Shown piece after piece: positions 8,478-17,194 of a stretch of DNA of 43,589 nt. The notes under the pieces are model-generated. The model ran no database searches. It was not told the origin of the DNA and was given only the letters and a program-made list of their open reading frames with translations. How positions within the stretch are numbered: position 1 is the first letter of the stretch; the number at the start of each line of letters is the position of its first letter. The stretch covers positions 1 to 43,589 of the forward strand of contig CAYUVA010000040.1 in NCBI GenBank assembly GCA_964448115.1. Reading direction: 5' to 3'. A program made the position numbers and the translations under genes. The DNA is from CAYUVA01 sp964448115 [NCBI: uncultured bacterium] (GTDB lineage: Bacteria > CAYUVA01).

Positions 8478-8921
8478 ATGAGAGCAAAACAAACAGGTTT
8501 CACCCTTATCGAGGTTATCATCGCCATGTCGATCCTTGCCATCTCGATTACCTCTCTTATGGAGCTATTCACCATAAGCCTCAAGGGGGTTAGGGTAAGC
8601 CGGGAGACGACTTTTGCCTCCATACTTGCCAAGAGCAAGATGAGCGAGCTAATGCTGCAAAGAGAGGTCAAGCCGGGCGGTGAATCAGGCACCTTCGAGC
8701 AATTCGGGGGAATCTATGATTATGAGACCATGATAGAGGAGTATGAGCTTCCAAACCTGGTCAAGGAGGGCGCACTAGACTTCGATAGCGTATCTGATGC
8801 TCCGGTGGAAGAGGAGGATTTATATAAAACTTACAAGATTACCGTTGTGGTGAGCTGGGGAGGACGCAAGGTTACGCTCACAACCATAAGGGTGCAGTAC
8901 GAGAACCCGGAGGCGATGTGA
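8478..8921 (+). CDS. gspI: Minor pseudopilin GspI-like
   Basis: 147 residues from the ATG at 8478, giving the short leader MRAKQTG and the cut site G|FTLIEVIIAMSILAIS with Glu +5. An upstream in-frame ATG at 8394 would overlap gspH and give an implausible 35-residue leader. GspI is the central tip pseudopilin that nucleates GspJ and GspK. The stop overlaps the start of gspJ by one base, so the two are probably translationally coupled. Confidence 0.88.
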   Translation: MRAKQTGFTLIEVIIAMSILAISITSLMELFTISLKGVRVSRETTFASILAKSKMSELMLQREVKPGGESGTFEQFGGIYDYETMIEEYELPNLVKEGALDFDSVSDAPVEEEDLYKTYKITVVVSWGGRKVTLTTIRVQYENPEAM

Positions 8922-9823
8922 TGAGCACTTGGCTGAAAAGAAGAAATCATAATATGAATGGCTTCACCTTGATCGAGTTGATCATCGCCTTTTCTATCGT
9001 CGCGCTTATATCGCTTGTTATCTTAAGCGGTCTTCAGGTGGGGAGCCGGGCATGGGAGGTCGGCGAGTCGCGCATCGAGCTGTCTCAGCGGGTGCGCATC
9101 ATCACCGAGATCGTCTCCACCGAGCTTCAGTCAGCCTTTCCCTACTACTTCAAGGACGAGGATTACAAGAAAAAGCTACAATTCTGCCTTGCCGAGGATC
9201 GGATCGATTTCGTGTCCAGCGCAGAAAGCCTGCTTGTCAAGGAGTGGGGCATGAGCATGGGCTTGAGGGAGGTCTCCATCTATGTTGAGGACTCGACCAC
9301 CTCTGACTATCAAGGATTGGTCATGAGGGAAGCGCCGCTGGGGAGCGAGCACCCTTTCGATCCCGATCGCGGACGAATATTCGAGCTTGACAGGTGGGTT
9401 ACAGAGGTATTCTTCGAGCTTATACCGATCTATAACAGCGAAACCGGCGAGATATTTAAGGCTGGTGATGTTGAATGGTGTTATCCAGAGGAGGAAGAGC
9501 TGATCGATCGCTCCTTTGTTTTCGACTTCGGATTGCCAGAGCAAGATGCGCGCAAGCTTCAGAAGATGTGGGGAGAGAAGCTACCTATGGCTGTAGAAAT
9601 GACCTTGACCTTTATCGATGAGACACAGAGCGATCCCGTGAAAATAACACTTCCACCGTTTTATTTTCCATTCTGGAATACAAGAGTTCTCGAATACCCT
9701 AAAGAAAAGGGTGAGGGAGAACAAGTAACCACTACCACCACTACCCAACCACAGGCTCCTTCCCGCCCCACTCGCGGGCGCCAAGGGGGGAGAAGCAAAG
9801 GGAAACTTCCTTTCAATAGATAG
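8921..9823 (+). CDS. gspJ: Minor pseudopilin GspJ-like
   Basis: 300 residues. The ATG at 8921 is preferred over GTG 8918 because GGAGG (8909-8913) lies 7 bases upstream. The prepilin signal is NG|FTLIELIIAFSIVAL. It is longer than typical GspJ (about 200) because of an acidic middle region and a low-complexity tail from about residue 265 with a Thr run and Pro/Arg/Gly-rich end. In the family, GspJ joins GspI and GspK at the pseudopilus tip. One base separates its stop from gspK. Confidence 0.87.
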   Translation: MSTWLKRRNHNMNGFTLIELIIAFSIVALISLVILSGLQVGSRAWEVGESRIELSQRVRIITEIVSTELQSAFPYYFKDEDYKKKLQFCLAEDRIDFVSSAESLLVKEWGMSMGLREVSIYVEDSTTSDYQGLVMREAPLGSEHPFDPDRGRIFELDRWVTEVFFELIPIYNSETGEIFKAGDVEWCYPEEEELIDRSFVFDFGLPEQDARKLQKMWGEKLPMAVEMTLTFIDETQSDPVKITLPPFYFPFWNTRVLEYPKEKGEGEQVTTTTTTQPQAPSRPTRGRQGGRSKGKLPFNR

Positions 9824-9824
9824 G

Positions 9825-11006
9825 ATGATACAAAGAGATAAGAAATTAGTTCGCATATATTTTGCGCTTAAAAGCGTTGTCTCCTCGCACCGCGGGGTCG
9901 CTCTTCTAATGACCCTCTGGGTAGTGGTTCTTCTGGGGCTCGTCGCCTCGGAGTTCGCCTATACTATGCGAATGGAGCTGCGCATCACCTCGAACTACAA
10001 GGAGGAAGCCGAGGCATACTACCTGGCAATGGCTGGAGTGAACGCTGCTTTGGCAGAGATAATGGCAGTCTCCAAGGCGGTATATAAGGACAGCAGTGGA
10101 AAGGTCGCTTTTTTGGGACAGAGACAAGGGGTCATCGGAATGGGGGAGGATGCGGGAGCTGTATTGCCACCAGCGCCGAATCGGGAGAATATTTCACTCG
10201 GCAATGGAGCATTTGATTATGTAATTGAGGACGAGGATGGAAAGCTGGATCTCAACTGGCTCACCGAGGAGAGAAATATAGGGCATTTCAAAAAACTGCT
10301 CCGCGAATCAGGGATAACCGACATGGATACAATTAACACGATTACCGATTCAGCCTTGGATTGGCGTGATGATGAGAAGGGGCACAGGCTTAATGGCGCC
10401 GAGGATGAATGGTACATGAAAAACTACCAGGAGCAGGGCTTTACCGAGCCTTATCTCTGCAAGGACGGTCCTTTTGACACTGTTGAGGAGCTTCTGATGG
10501 TGCGGGGCATGACTCCGGAGATACTTTATGGCGGAAGGATGCCCGAGAAGCTGGCAGCCAAGCGCTCACTGTGGGAAAAGAAGCGCCAGGGAGAAGAAGC
10601 GCCTTCATACAAGGGGATCTATCCCTACCTGACGGTTTACAATACGAGCGGAAGGATAAATCTCTATACCTGTGATGACTTCATAATCAAGGTGCTTACC
10701 GCAACTGAGGATGACTACAACAGGCTGATCGAGCTTCGTAATAGCGGAGCGCTAAAGCGTAATATAGGTGGAATTTTCACTTCTATATCACAAGATTTCA
10801 CTATATTTGCGACCGGGTATCTAAGCGGTGGGCTTCCCCGTCGCACAATAAAAGCTGTTGTAACAAACAGGTTAGATCGCAGGAATAACAAGGATGCGGT
10901 CAAGTTCAGATACTGGCAAGACAATGCCAAGGAACCCAAGCAAGGAAAGGGTACTGATAATGTATATAAGCCAGACGAGTTTAGCCATACAACTACAGGA
11001 CGATGA
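9825..11006 (+). CDS. gspK: Minor pseudopilin GspK
   Basis: 393 residues. The signal HRG|VALLMTLWVVVLLGLVASEF lacks Glu at +5, the known hallmark of GspK. A large helical domain follows, with EDEDGKLDLNWL and a helix-hairpin-helix-like region (DTVEELLMVRGMTPEILYG), also usual in GspK. GspK caps the pseudopilus tip. The last 47 bases overlap the start of gspL in another frame, so ribosome coupling is likely. Confidence 0.93.
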   Translation: MIQRDKKLVRIYFALKSVVSSHRGVALLMTLWVVVLLGLVASEFAYTMRMELRITSNYKEEAEAYYLAMAGVNAALAEIMAVSKAVYKDSSGKVAFLGQRQGVIGMGEDAGAVLPPAPNRENISLGNGAFDYVIEDEDGKLDLNWLTEERNIGHFKKLLRESGITDMDTINTITDSALDWRDDEKGHRLNGAEDEWYMKNYQEQGFTEPYLCKDGPFDTVEELLMVRGMTPEILYGGRMPEKLAAKRSLWEKKRQGEEAPSYKGIYPYLTVYNTSGRINLYTCDDFIIKVLTATEDDYNRLIELRNSGALKRNIGGIFTSISQDFTIFATGYLSGGLPRRTIKAVVTNRLDRRNNKDAVKFRYWQDNAKEPKQGKGTDNVYKPDEFSHTTTGR

Positions 11007-12864
11007 GCTTCAGCTTCTTCTTTTAGGTAAGGGGCTAAAGGAGATGCAGGTTCTCGGGGCAAGGCGCCTTGAGTTAACCATGCCAAAGGAACCCTCATCC
11101 CAGGAGTACGAAGATACCTTGCGTTTGCACATACGGGAATTTGTAAGCAGCGCTAAAAAGAAGCCTGACCAGGTTGTATTGGGGCTTTCCAGGCGCTATG
11201 TACATTACAGGATCATCGAGATCCCAAAGGTGGCAGACGAGGAGATCGCCAATGTGCTTGAATTCGAGGCGCCAAGGCACTTCCCTTTCCCGGCAGAGGA
11301 AGCATACTACAGCCACCTGAAGCTCGATTCGAGGACAGCTAATATGCTGCGCATCCTCCTGGTTGCGGTAAAAAGAGGCTATCTAGACCCGTTGCTCAGA
11401 GCCTTGAAACAGTTAAACCTCTATCCTGGAATAGTAGATTTCTCCTCCCTGTCGCTGGTGAATGCATATTATCACCTGTACAACCAAAAGCATGATAAAT
11501 CAGTAGCTTTAGTCAACATTGACCGAGGCATTACTGATATAGCCATACTGGGCGGTCATGAGTTTGTATTCAGCAGAGCCATTCCTACTGACCAGTTGTG
11601 GCATAAACAATCGACCTCCAAGCCTGCCACAGGTGAGTTCTCTATCGATCCGGATGCTCTGGTTCAGGAGCTGAATACCATCTTCAGGGCAGCTAGATTG
11701 GATAAAGAGGAGTCAGTTGATGAGATAGTCCTGACCGGCATGTTCGCGGATGACAAAACCACCAAGGACAAGATTTTCGAGGCTATACGAATAAATACGG
11801 TCGGCAGAGCGACCAGCGAATTAGTAAAAGTGGAATCATCCGAGTACACAAGGCAGGTCGATGATTATGGATTCATTCCCGTTGGTTTGGCTTTAAGAGG
11901 CTTCCGACAACATCTGCTTAATATCAATCTCCTACCTCCCTCGCTAAGGATCACAAAGAAAAACTACAGCCTGATAGCTACCATCCTCCTATCCTCGCTT
12001 TTGGTTGCCTTGGCTGTTCTTCTCATAGTCGGTGCATTCTATAAACAAGGTCTTATATTAGGGTATTACGAAAAGGAGATCGCTAGGATCCTACCCAAGG
12101 TTAGGGAAGTTCAAGAACTAAGCGGACGATCAAGGGCACTGAATCAGGCAATTGACACCTTTGCCGGATTGCAGCAGAGCATAACCCCCCGCCTGGACAT
12201 CCTGGCTGCCTTGAGCGATATCATCCCCAAGCCGGTGTGGCTTAACGAGCTGCGGGTTGATGGGAACAAGCTGACCATCGTCGGCGAGGCTCAAGCACCG
12301 GAGACGCTGGTGGAGAAGCTCGAGGAACATCCATTGTTTCAGAAGGTGAAGATGGGAAGGGTGGAGAGAAGCAGGTTTACTATAGAGATGGAGGTTATCA
12401 ACGCTCGATATATTCCTTCACCTGAGACCTCCAAGCTGAAGAAGCCTCCCCAAAGCAAGATGTTATCTGATATTCCCCCGCCTGAACAGAAGGGATCTCC
12501 TAATGTGGATAGCTCAAGCGAGGATCAGGCTCCTGTCTCCCAACCGGAAGCATCGACCAGCCCAGTAGAGGCATCGCAGGTCCCGATGAGACCGCCCGAA
12601 GCACCATCGACTAGACCGATCGATGCCCAACAAGAACAAGCCAGCGAGGAACCTTATCCCGACTCTGAGGTTAGATCCAAACAAGAAGCTAGGGAAACTG
12701 GACAAAAAGATGCCACCAATCAAGAGGAGGCAAAGAGACAACAGGACCTGATAAACATATTGCGATCCTTTGCTGATAGGAAAAATCAGCAAAAGCAAGG
12801 GGAACAGGGTACCGAGGAAGGACCGAAGATATACGGCTTCGATGAGCAAGAACAGAGCGAATAG
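10960..12864 (+). CDS. gspL: GspL-like protein: PilM-type actin-fold domain fused to PilN-type domain
   Basis: 634 residues from ATG 10960, chosen because GGAAAGG lies 9 bases upstream; an earlier in-frame ATG at 10894 has no such site. Residues 1-325 are a PilM-like actin-fold domain that would contact GspE (VLGLSRRYVHYRIIEIPK, LVNIDRGITDIAIL). A membrane helix spans about 337-362. Residues 363-490 form a PilN/GspL periplasmic ferredoxin-like domain. Residues 490-634 are a Pro/Ser/Gln/Glu-rich, probably disordered tail. The fusion places it with T2SS GspL, though the PilM half is closer to type IV pilus logic. The tail is unusual. Confidence 0.87.
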   Translation: MYISQTSLAIQLQDDELQLLLLGKGLKEMQVLGARRLELTMPKEPSSQEYEDTLRLHIREFVSSAKKKPDQVVLGLSRRYVHYRIIEIPKVADEEIANVLEFEAPRHFPFPAEEAYYSHLKLDSRTANMLRILLVAVKRGYLDPLLRALKQLNLYPGIVDFSSLSLVNAYYHLYNQKHDKSVALVNIDRGITDIAILGGHEFVFSRAIPTDQLWHKQSTSKPATGEFSIDPDALVQELNTIFRAARLDKEESVDEIVLTGMFADDKTTKDKIFEAIRINTVGRATSELVKVESSEYTRQVDDYGFIPVGLALRGFRQHLLNINLLPPSLRITKKNYSLIATILLSSLLVALAVLLIVGAFYKQGLILGYYEKEIARILPKVREVQELSGRSRALNQAIDTFAGLQQSITPRLDILAALSDIIPKPVWLNELRVDGNKLTIVGEAQAPETLVEKLEEHPLFQKVKMGRVERSRFTIEMEVINARYIPSPETSKLKKPPQSKMLSDIPPPEQKGSPNVDSSSEDQAPVSQPEASTSPVEASQVPMRPPEAPSTRPIDAQQEQASEEPYPDSEVRSKQEARETGQKDATNQEEAKRQQDLINILRSFADRKNQQKQGEQGTEEGPKIYGFDEQEQSE

Positions 12865-12876
12865 CTACGAAATGAT

Positions 12877-13491
12877 ATGAAGGAGTTGTTTGAAAAGCTA
12901 TCCGATAGGGATAAACGGATCATACTGATTGGAGCTGTTGCTGTTGGTCTCTATGTTCTCTATCAATTCGTAATCGTGGGGTTGCTTGATCTTTATCACC
13001 AGAGAGAGGCTCGCATAATGTCCCAAAGAAAGCTGCTAGATAAATACATACAGGCAGCTAACCGAGAGCAAGACCTTCACACCCGGGTAACAAAGCAGCA
13101 ATCGTTGAAAAAACAGATAGAAAGCCTGCTGCTTCCCAGCGATACACCGGCGCTGGCGGTTGCAGATCTGCAAAAGATCCTTCGTGAGATAGCCAAAAAA
13201 CAGCACCTTGATATCAAGAGTATCACGCCTAAAAATAGCAGGGATATAGGGGATCTCTTTACCGCCATTACCGTCGCTTTTCCACTTACCGGTACCATGA
13301 GTCAAATAAAAGAGTTCATTTATAAGATTGAGAATAACTCGTATTACATGGAGATTCCTAGCTTGAGGATACGAAGCGGAAACCCAAGAGAGAAATACAA
13401 GGATGTGGTTGTAGATCTTGAGGTTACCGCTTTTGTGGCAAATAAAACTAAAACAGAAAAAGAGGATAGAAACAAGGAGGGATCGAAATGA
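12877..13491 (+). CDS. gspM: GspM/PilO-like assembly platform protein
   Basis: 204 residues. A short cytoplasmic start is followed by one membrane helix (about 16-36). A coiled-coil (about 40-90) and a PilO/GspM ferredoxin-like periplasmic domain (about 95-195) come next. GspM partners GspL in the inner-membrane platform. It starts 12 bases after gspL. Its stop overlaps the ATG of a tiny reading frame at 13488 (ATGA), and a GGGATC/GATCCC hairpin straddles that junction. Confidence 0.85.
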   Translation: MKELFEKLSDRDKRIILIGAVAVGLYVLYQFVIVGLLDLYHQREARIMSQRKLLDKYIQAANREQDLHTRVTKQQSLKKQIESLLLPSDTPALAVADLQKILREIAKKQHLDIKSITPKNSRDIGDLFTAITVAFPLTGTMSQIKEFIYKIENNSYYMEIPSLRIRSGNPREKYKDVVVDLEVTAFVANKTKTEKEDRNKEGSK

Positions 13492-13499
13492 TCCCTTTT
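13479..13499 (+). terminator. Short hairpin with T4 tail at gspM end (possible attenuator)
   Basis: GGGATC (13479-13484), a 5-base loop and GATCCC (13490-13495) are followed by TTTT (13496-13499). The stem is short and lies inside an operon, so a full terminator is unlikely. It might cause partial attenuation or mark a processing site between the platform genes and gspC-gspD. It also overlaps the start of the micro-ORF. Confidence 0.3.
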
Positions 13500-13550
13500 G
13501 GTAGCCTGGATAATTCCCCGATGACCATGGCAAGGATAACACCATGTTAA
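13488..13550 (+). CDS. Micro-ORF bridging gspM and gspC
   Basis: A 20-codon frame with the strong ribosome site AAGGAGG (13474-13480) 7 bases before its ATG. The ATG overlaps the gspM stop (ATGA), and its TAA at 13548-13550 overlaps the gspC start at 13544. No recognisable domain. The geometry is that of a leader peptide keeping ribosomes loaded through the intergenic gap to couple gspM and gspC translation. It may instead be chance: gspC has its own AAGGA (13532-13536). Confidence 0.35.
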   Translation: MIPFGSLDNSPMTMARITPC

Positions 13551-14380
13551 ATAAATATCTGCTCATAAACATCATCGTGTTGAGCATGGTTTGCTTTATA
13601 GGTTACAAGCTCTACTCTATCATGTCATTACCGGTCAACTTCGGCGATCTGGTCATGCCCTTGCAACAGCAAAAAGACCAGGCAAAGAGGGATTTACCCG
13701 TTCTCAAGGATAGACCACCTGTATTTACCCGTTATGCGAGCGTCAGCGATAAGAATCTATTTCGCCCCCAGCGCGAGGAATACAAGCCGCCGACCCCGAC
13801 CCCGGCTCCCACCGAGGCGCCGCAGAAAAGGAAGATTGAGCTTAAAGGATTGGAGTTGTACGGCGTGGTTATTGCCGGTCCCAGTAAGAGAGCGCTCATC
13901 TCAGAGCAGAGCATAGAAAAGGGTAAACCGCTGCCCTATAAGGAACAGGATAAGCTAGCTGGCTTCACCATCTCTCGTATTTTCAATGACAAGGTGATCC
14001 TCACCATGGAGGGGCAGGAGGATGTTACCTTGCTGCTCAGGGATAGGTCCAAGAGACGCTCCTACTCGTCGAAAGCACAACAGCCGCCTACGACTGCTCA
14101 CCCTCCGAGGCGATCCTTCCCGTCCAATATTAGGACCCGTGAGGATATGGCGGAATCTGCTCTCCCATTTTTGCTTCGCCAGGCTCACCAGCAGGCGATG
14201 GAACAAGGGAAGGAACAGGAACCGGCTGAGCCACCTCCGCTGCCACCGTTCCTTATGGGCTTGACACAACAGGCTGAGGAATACGAAGAAGCACGAGAAG
14301 GACCGGAAGATGAGAGCGAGGAGGAGTATAAAAAGAGAATGGAAGAGCTGCGTGATAAATATAAAAGGAGAAGAAGATAG
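13544..14380 (+). CDS. gspC: GspC-like inner-membrane protein (HR domain, no PDZ)
   Basis: 278 residues. One N-terminal membrane helix (about 5-25), then a region with SDKNLFRPQRE, the motif before the homology-region domain of GspC and PilP. A Pro-rich hinge (PTPTPAPTEAP) follows, then the small HR beta domain (about 98-170: LKGLELYGVVIAGPSKRALI to DVTLLLRD). The C-terminus is charged and Glu/Arg-rich; no PDZ domain was seen. GspC joins the platform to the N0 domain of the secretin, fitting its place just before gspD. PilP-like is an alternative name for the same role. Confidence 0.8.
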   Translation: MLNKYLLINIIVLSMVCFIGYKLYSIMSLPVNFGDLVMPLQQQKDQAKRDLPVLKDRPPVFTRYASVSDKNLFRPQREEYKPPTPTPAPTEAPQKRKIELKGLELYGVVIAGPSKRALISEQSIEKGKPLPYKEQDKLAGFTISRIFNDKVILTMEGQEDVTLLLRDRSKRRSYSSKAQQPPTTAHPPRRSFPSNIRTREDMAESALPFLLRQAHQQAMEQGKEQEPAEPPPLPPFLMGLTQQAEEYEEAREGPEDESEEEYKKRMEELRDKYKRRRR

Positions 14381-14461
14381 GGTGATAGGTTACCTGGAAA
14401 ATAAAACAATAAAAATAGAACAATTCATTCCCCACCAAGGAAAATCCCAGGAGATATATCG

Positions 14462-17170
14462 ATGAGGATGCATCAAGCCAAGAGCTTATCGATCGCCATT
14501 TTAATTATGCTTGTAATCATCGGTTGTACATCAGGGCACCGCTATGTAAAGGTCGCTGGTCATCAAGAGGCAGCAGATAATACGATAAAAAGCACACAAT
14601 ACAGGCTTCCCCAAGCTGTGGAATCTCAAAATGGAGAAGACCCGGCTTTACCCCAGGAGGTAACCGTAGCCGCTGCAACCTTTGGAAAGGACTACCAGAG
14701 CGTACAGGATATGTTTCGAGACAGAGCGGATTATACCACCCCGGTCGATGATGCGGATCTTAATGAAACACAGACATCCAAATCGACCGAAATAAGCCCA
14801 GATGAGACAGATCGTGTTACTCCTTCAGATGCAAAAGAAAAAACAGAGGCAGATGATGAACCCTCCAAGGAACCAGCCGAGTCAAAGCAGCCACCAAAGG
14901 CGATGCAACCAACGGTGAAATCCAGGAAACGAGAACCTAATGTCCCCAAGGGGAGCAAAGGGATCAAGTTTTCCAACATCCCGGTGAAGGATGTGATAGA
15001 GAAATTCAACGAGATTTTGGGTGAAGATTACCAGCTTTCCGATGAGGTGGATGCGCAAAGGCTCATAGAATGGGAGTATAAATCGAACAGGGAACTCGTT
15101 TTAGAGGACTATAAGAAGCTCTTCGAGAGGTTCCTTGAGGATAATAACTACCAGGTGCGCAGCGAGGAGGGGATAGGTAAAATATATTATGCATTTGCCC
15201 TCAATTTCGAGAATGCGGATCTTAGCCTTGTAATTCAGACACTTAGCGAGCTAATCGGCTTGGACTATATCCTGCATCCCGGCGTCGGTGCCGGCAAGAG
15301 GATAAACATGCAGACCTGGAACAAGAAGATCCTGACCAAGAAAGAGCTTACCGACCTTCTCTATACGTTGCTGGAGCTTAATAATGCCACCATGATAAAG
15401 TCCGGTGAATACTGGAAGATCATCCCCATGAGCGAGGTAAAGTCCCGCCCCTTGGATGTGCGCATCCCCCAACAGATCCTTGACGAATACGAGTTACAGC
15501 AAAAGCTGAGAGACTCTGAGCAACTGCCAGATAGCGATCAGATGGTAATGCAGGTTATTCCTTTGCAATATATATCGACTGCGCAGGCTACCCAGTTCAT
15601 TCGCCCATTGCTATCAAATAACTCTTCGGTGATATCGAGCAACGACACCAACCTGTTAATCATCATCGAGGTCGCCTCCAACCTGAACAAGATCCTTAAA
15701 GTGCTGGAGCTTCTAGATGTTGATCTTGGAGTAACCGACTTTGTGCTCATTCCCATCCAATATGCTGATGCATCTGATATCGCCAATGTGCTCAACCAGA
15801 TCTTCAGGGCACGAACCACGACGGTAACCATCCCTTCACGCACTACTTCAAGGACATCGAGGTATCGAAGCAGAAGGGCGCCTGCTACAACGACCACCAC
15901 GAGCGGCTCCGAGGTGATCATCATTCCGGATAAGCGTTCCAACTCGTTGATCATATTCGCCTCCAAGCGGGATATCGAATTTGCCAAGCAGATCATCTCC
16001 ATGCTCGATGTCGATATTTACGCCACGCGCAAGACATATATCTACTATTGCGAGAACGCCAAGGCAGAGGATTTGGCAAAGATCTTAAGCCAGGTCTATG
16101 GAAAAGGAGGTAGGGGAGAGGGACAAAAATCACCTGTCTTTCGTGGAAGGCAACCACAACCAGGAGCTAAACAAGGAGAGGCTGCTGGCGAAGAGGTGGA
16201 GGGCGAGATCACCATCGTTCCCGATGAAAGGACAAACTCACTGATAATTGTCGCCAGTCCCACAGATTACGACATCCTGCTTGGTACGCTTAAGAAGCTG
16301 GACATTCAATCCAAGCAAGTATTGCTCGACATACTATATGCGGAGATCAAGCTGGACAAATCCAACCAGTTCGGAGTTCGCTGGGAATTATTAAGCCAGG
16401 GCAAACTGACCGTTGGCAACACTACCTATTACTTTGATGATGTGATGAACCAGGACTTCAGCGCGGTGCCCAAGTACGGCGAGGTCGGCTCCGGCTTCAC
16501 GCTCAACCTGTTCGAGGCTTCCCGCTTCAGGGCTATCCTCAATACCATCTCGGCTGATAACAAGCTAAAGGTGCTTAGCAATCCATATCTTCTAGCCTCC
16601 AATAACACCGAGTCAAAGATAGAGATAGGAGACCAAGTGCCTATAATAGTGGGCGAGACTACTACCGGCTCCATAACCGTCCAACCAGGAACGAACCAAC
16701 CTAGCCAAACCTTTACCCAGAACGTGCAGTACAGGGATACTGGGATTATCCTGACCATCACGCCGCATATCAACGAGAACCGCTTCGTAACCCTGGAGAT
16801 ACAGCAGGAGATCTCCGAGGTAACCCAGGAGCAGTTCGGCGGCACCAGAAATCCTGCGATCCAAAAGCGTAATATCAATACTACCGTGGTGGTAAAGGAT
16901 GCCATGAGCCTTATCCTAGGAGGGCTTATCAGAACCAAGAAAAGCACCAGTAAATCAGGACTGCCCCTATTATCGGATATCCCGCTGCTCGGTCCCCTTT
17001 TCAGCAGCCTGACAAGGCGCAACGAGACCGTTGAGCTTCTGATGGTCATAACACCACGAGTCATCGGGGATCCGCAGGAGGCGATCATGGCTACCGATAT
17101 GATCTGGGACAATGCGATAAGTATAAAGAGATACTACAAGGATAACAGGGATAGATTCCTTCAACATTAA
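14462..17170 (+). CDS. gspD: Type II secretion outer-membrane secretin GspD (lipoprotein form)
   Basis: 902 residues. The signal ends in a lipobox (IIGC, Cys22), so the secretin is probably acylated. Residues about 23-160 are polar and disordered. The N0 domain starts near 165 (GIKFSNIPVKDVIEKFNEIL). N1-N3 modules follow to about 600, with Thr/Ser/Arg- and Gly/Gln-rich insertions inside them (near 455-480 and 550-580). The secretin core occupies about 615-890, with VPIIVGETTTG, YRDTGIILTITPHI and LLSDIPLLGPLF. It forms the outer-membrane channel. AGGAGA precedes the ATG. A lipidated secretin may not need a separate pilotin, and none is seen here. Confidence 0.95.
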   Translation: MRMHQAKSLSIAILIMLVIIGCTSGHRYVKVAGHQEAADNTIKSTQYRLPQAVESQNGEDPALPQEVTVAAATFGKDYQSVQDMFRDRADYTTPVDDADLNETQTSKSTEISPDETDRVTPSDAKEKTEADDEPSKEPAESKQPPKAMQPTVKSRKREPNVPKGSKGIKFSNIPVKDVIEKFNEILGEDYQLSDEVDAQRLIEWEYKSNRELVLEDYKKLFERFLEDNNYQVRSEEGIGKIYYAFALNFENADLSLVIQTLSELIGLDYILHPGVGAGKRINMQTWNKKILTKKELTDLLYTLLELNNATMIKSGEYWKIIPMSEVKSRPLDVRIPQQILDEYELQQKLRDSEQLPDSDQMVMQVIPLQYISTAQATQFIRPLLSNNSSVISSNDTNLLIIIEVASNLNKILKVLELLDVDLGVTDFVLIPIQYADASDIANVLNQIFRARTTTVTIPSRTTSRTSRYRSRRAPATTTTTSGSEVIIIPDKRSNSLIIFASKRDIEFAKQIISMLDVDIYATRKTYIYYCENAKAEDLAKILSQVYGKGGRGEGQKSPVFRGRQPQPGAKQGEAAGEEVEGEITIVPDERTNSLIIVASPTDYDILLGTLKKLDIQSKQVLLDILYAEIKLDKSNQFGVRWELLSQGKLTVGNTTYYFDDVMNQDFSAVPKYGEVGSGFTLNLFEASRFRAILNTISADNKLKVLSNPYLLASNNTESKIEIGDQVPIIVGETTTGSITVQPGTNQPSQTFTQNVQYRDTGIILTITPHINENRFVTLEIQQEISEVTQEQFGGTRNPAIQKRNINTTVVVKDAMSLILGGLIRTKKSTSKSGLPLLSDIPLLGPLFSSLTRRNETVELLMVITPRVIGDPQEAIMATDMIWDNAISIKRYYKDNRDRFLQH

Positions 17171-17194
17171 AAAACCAAAGGGAGGCGTGATCCC

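Noticed and set aside
10894-10959. Upstream start for gspL
   Set aside because: No ribosome site there and deeper overlap with gspK; ATG 10960 has GGAAAGG and starts at the PilM-like fold.
16429-17112. A 227-codon minus-strand frame
   Set aside because: Antisense to the conserved secretin core of gspD.
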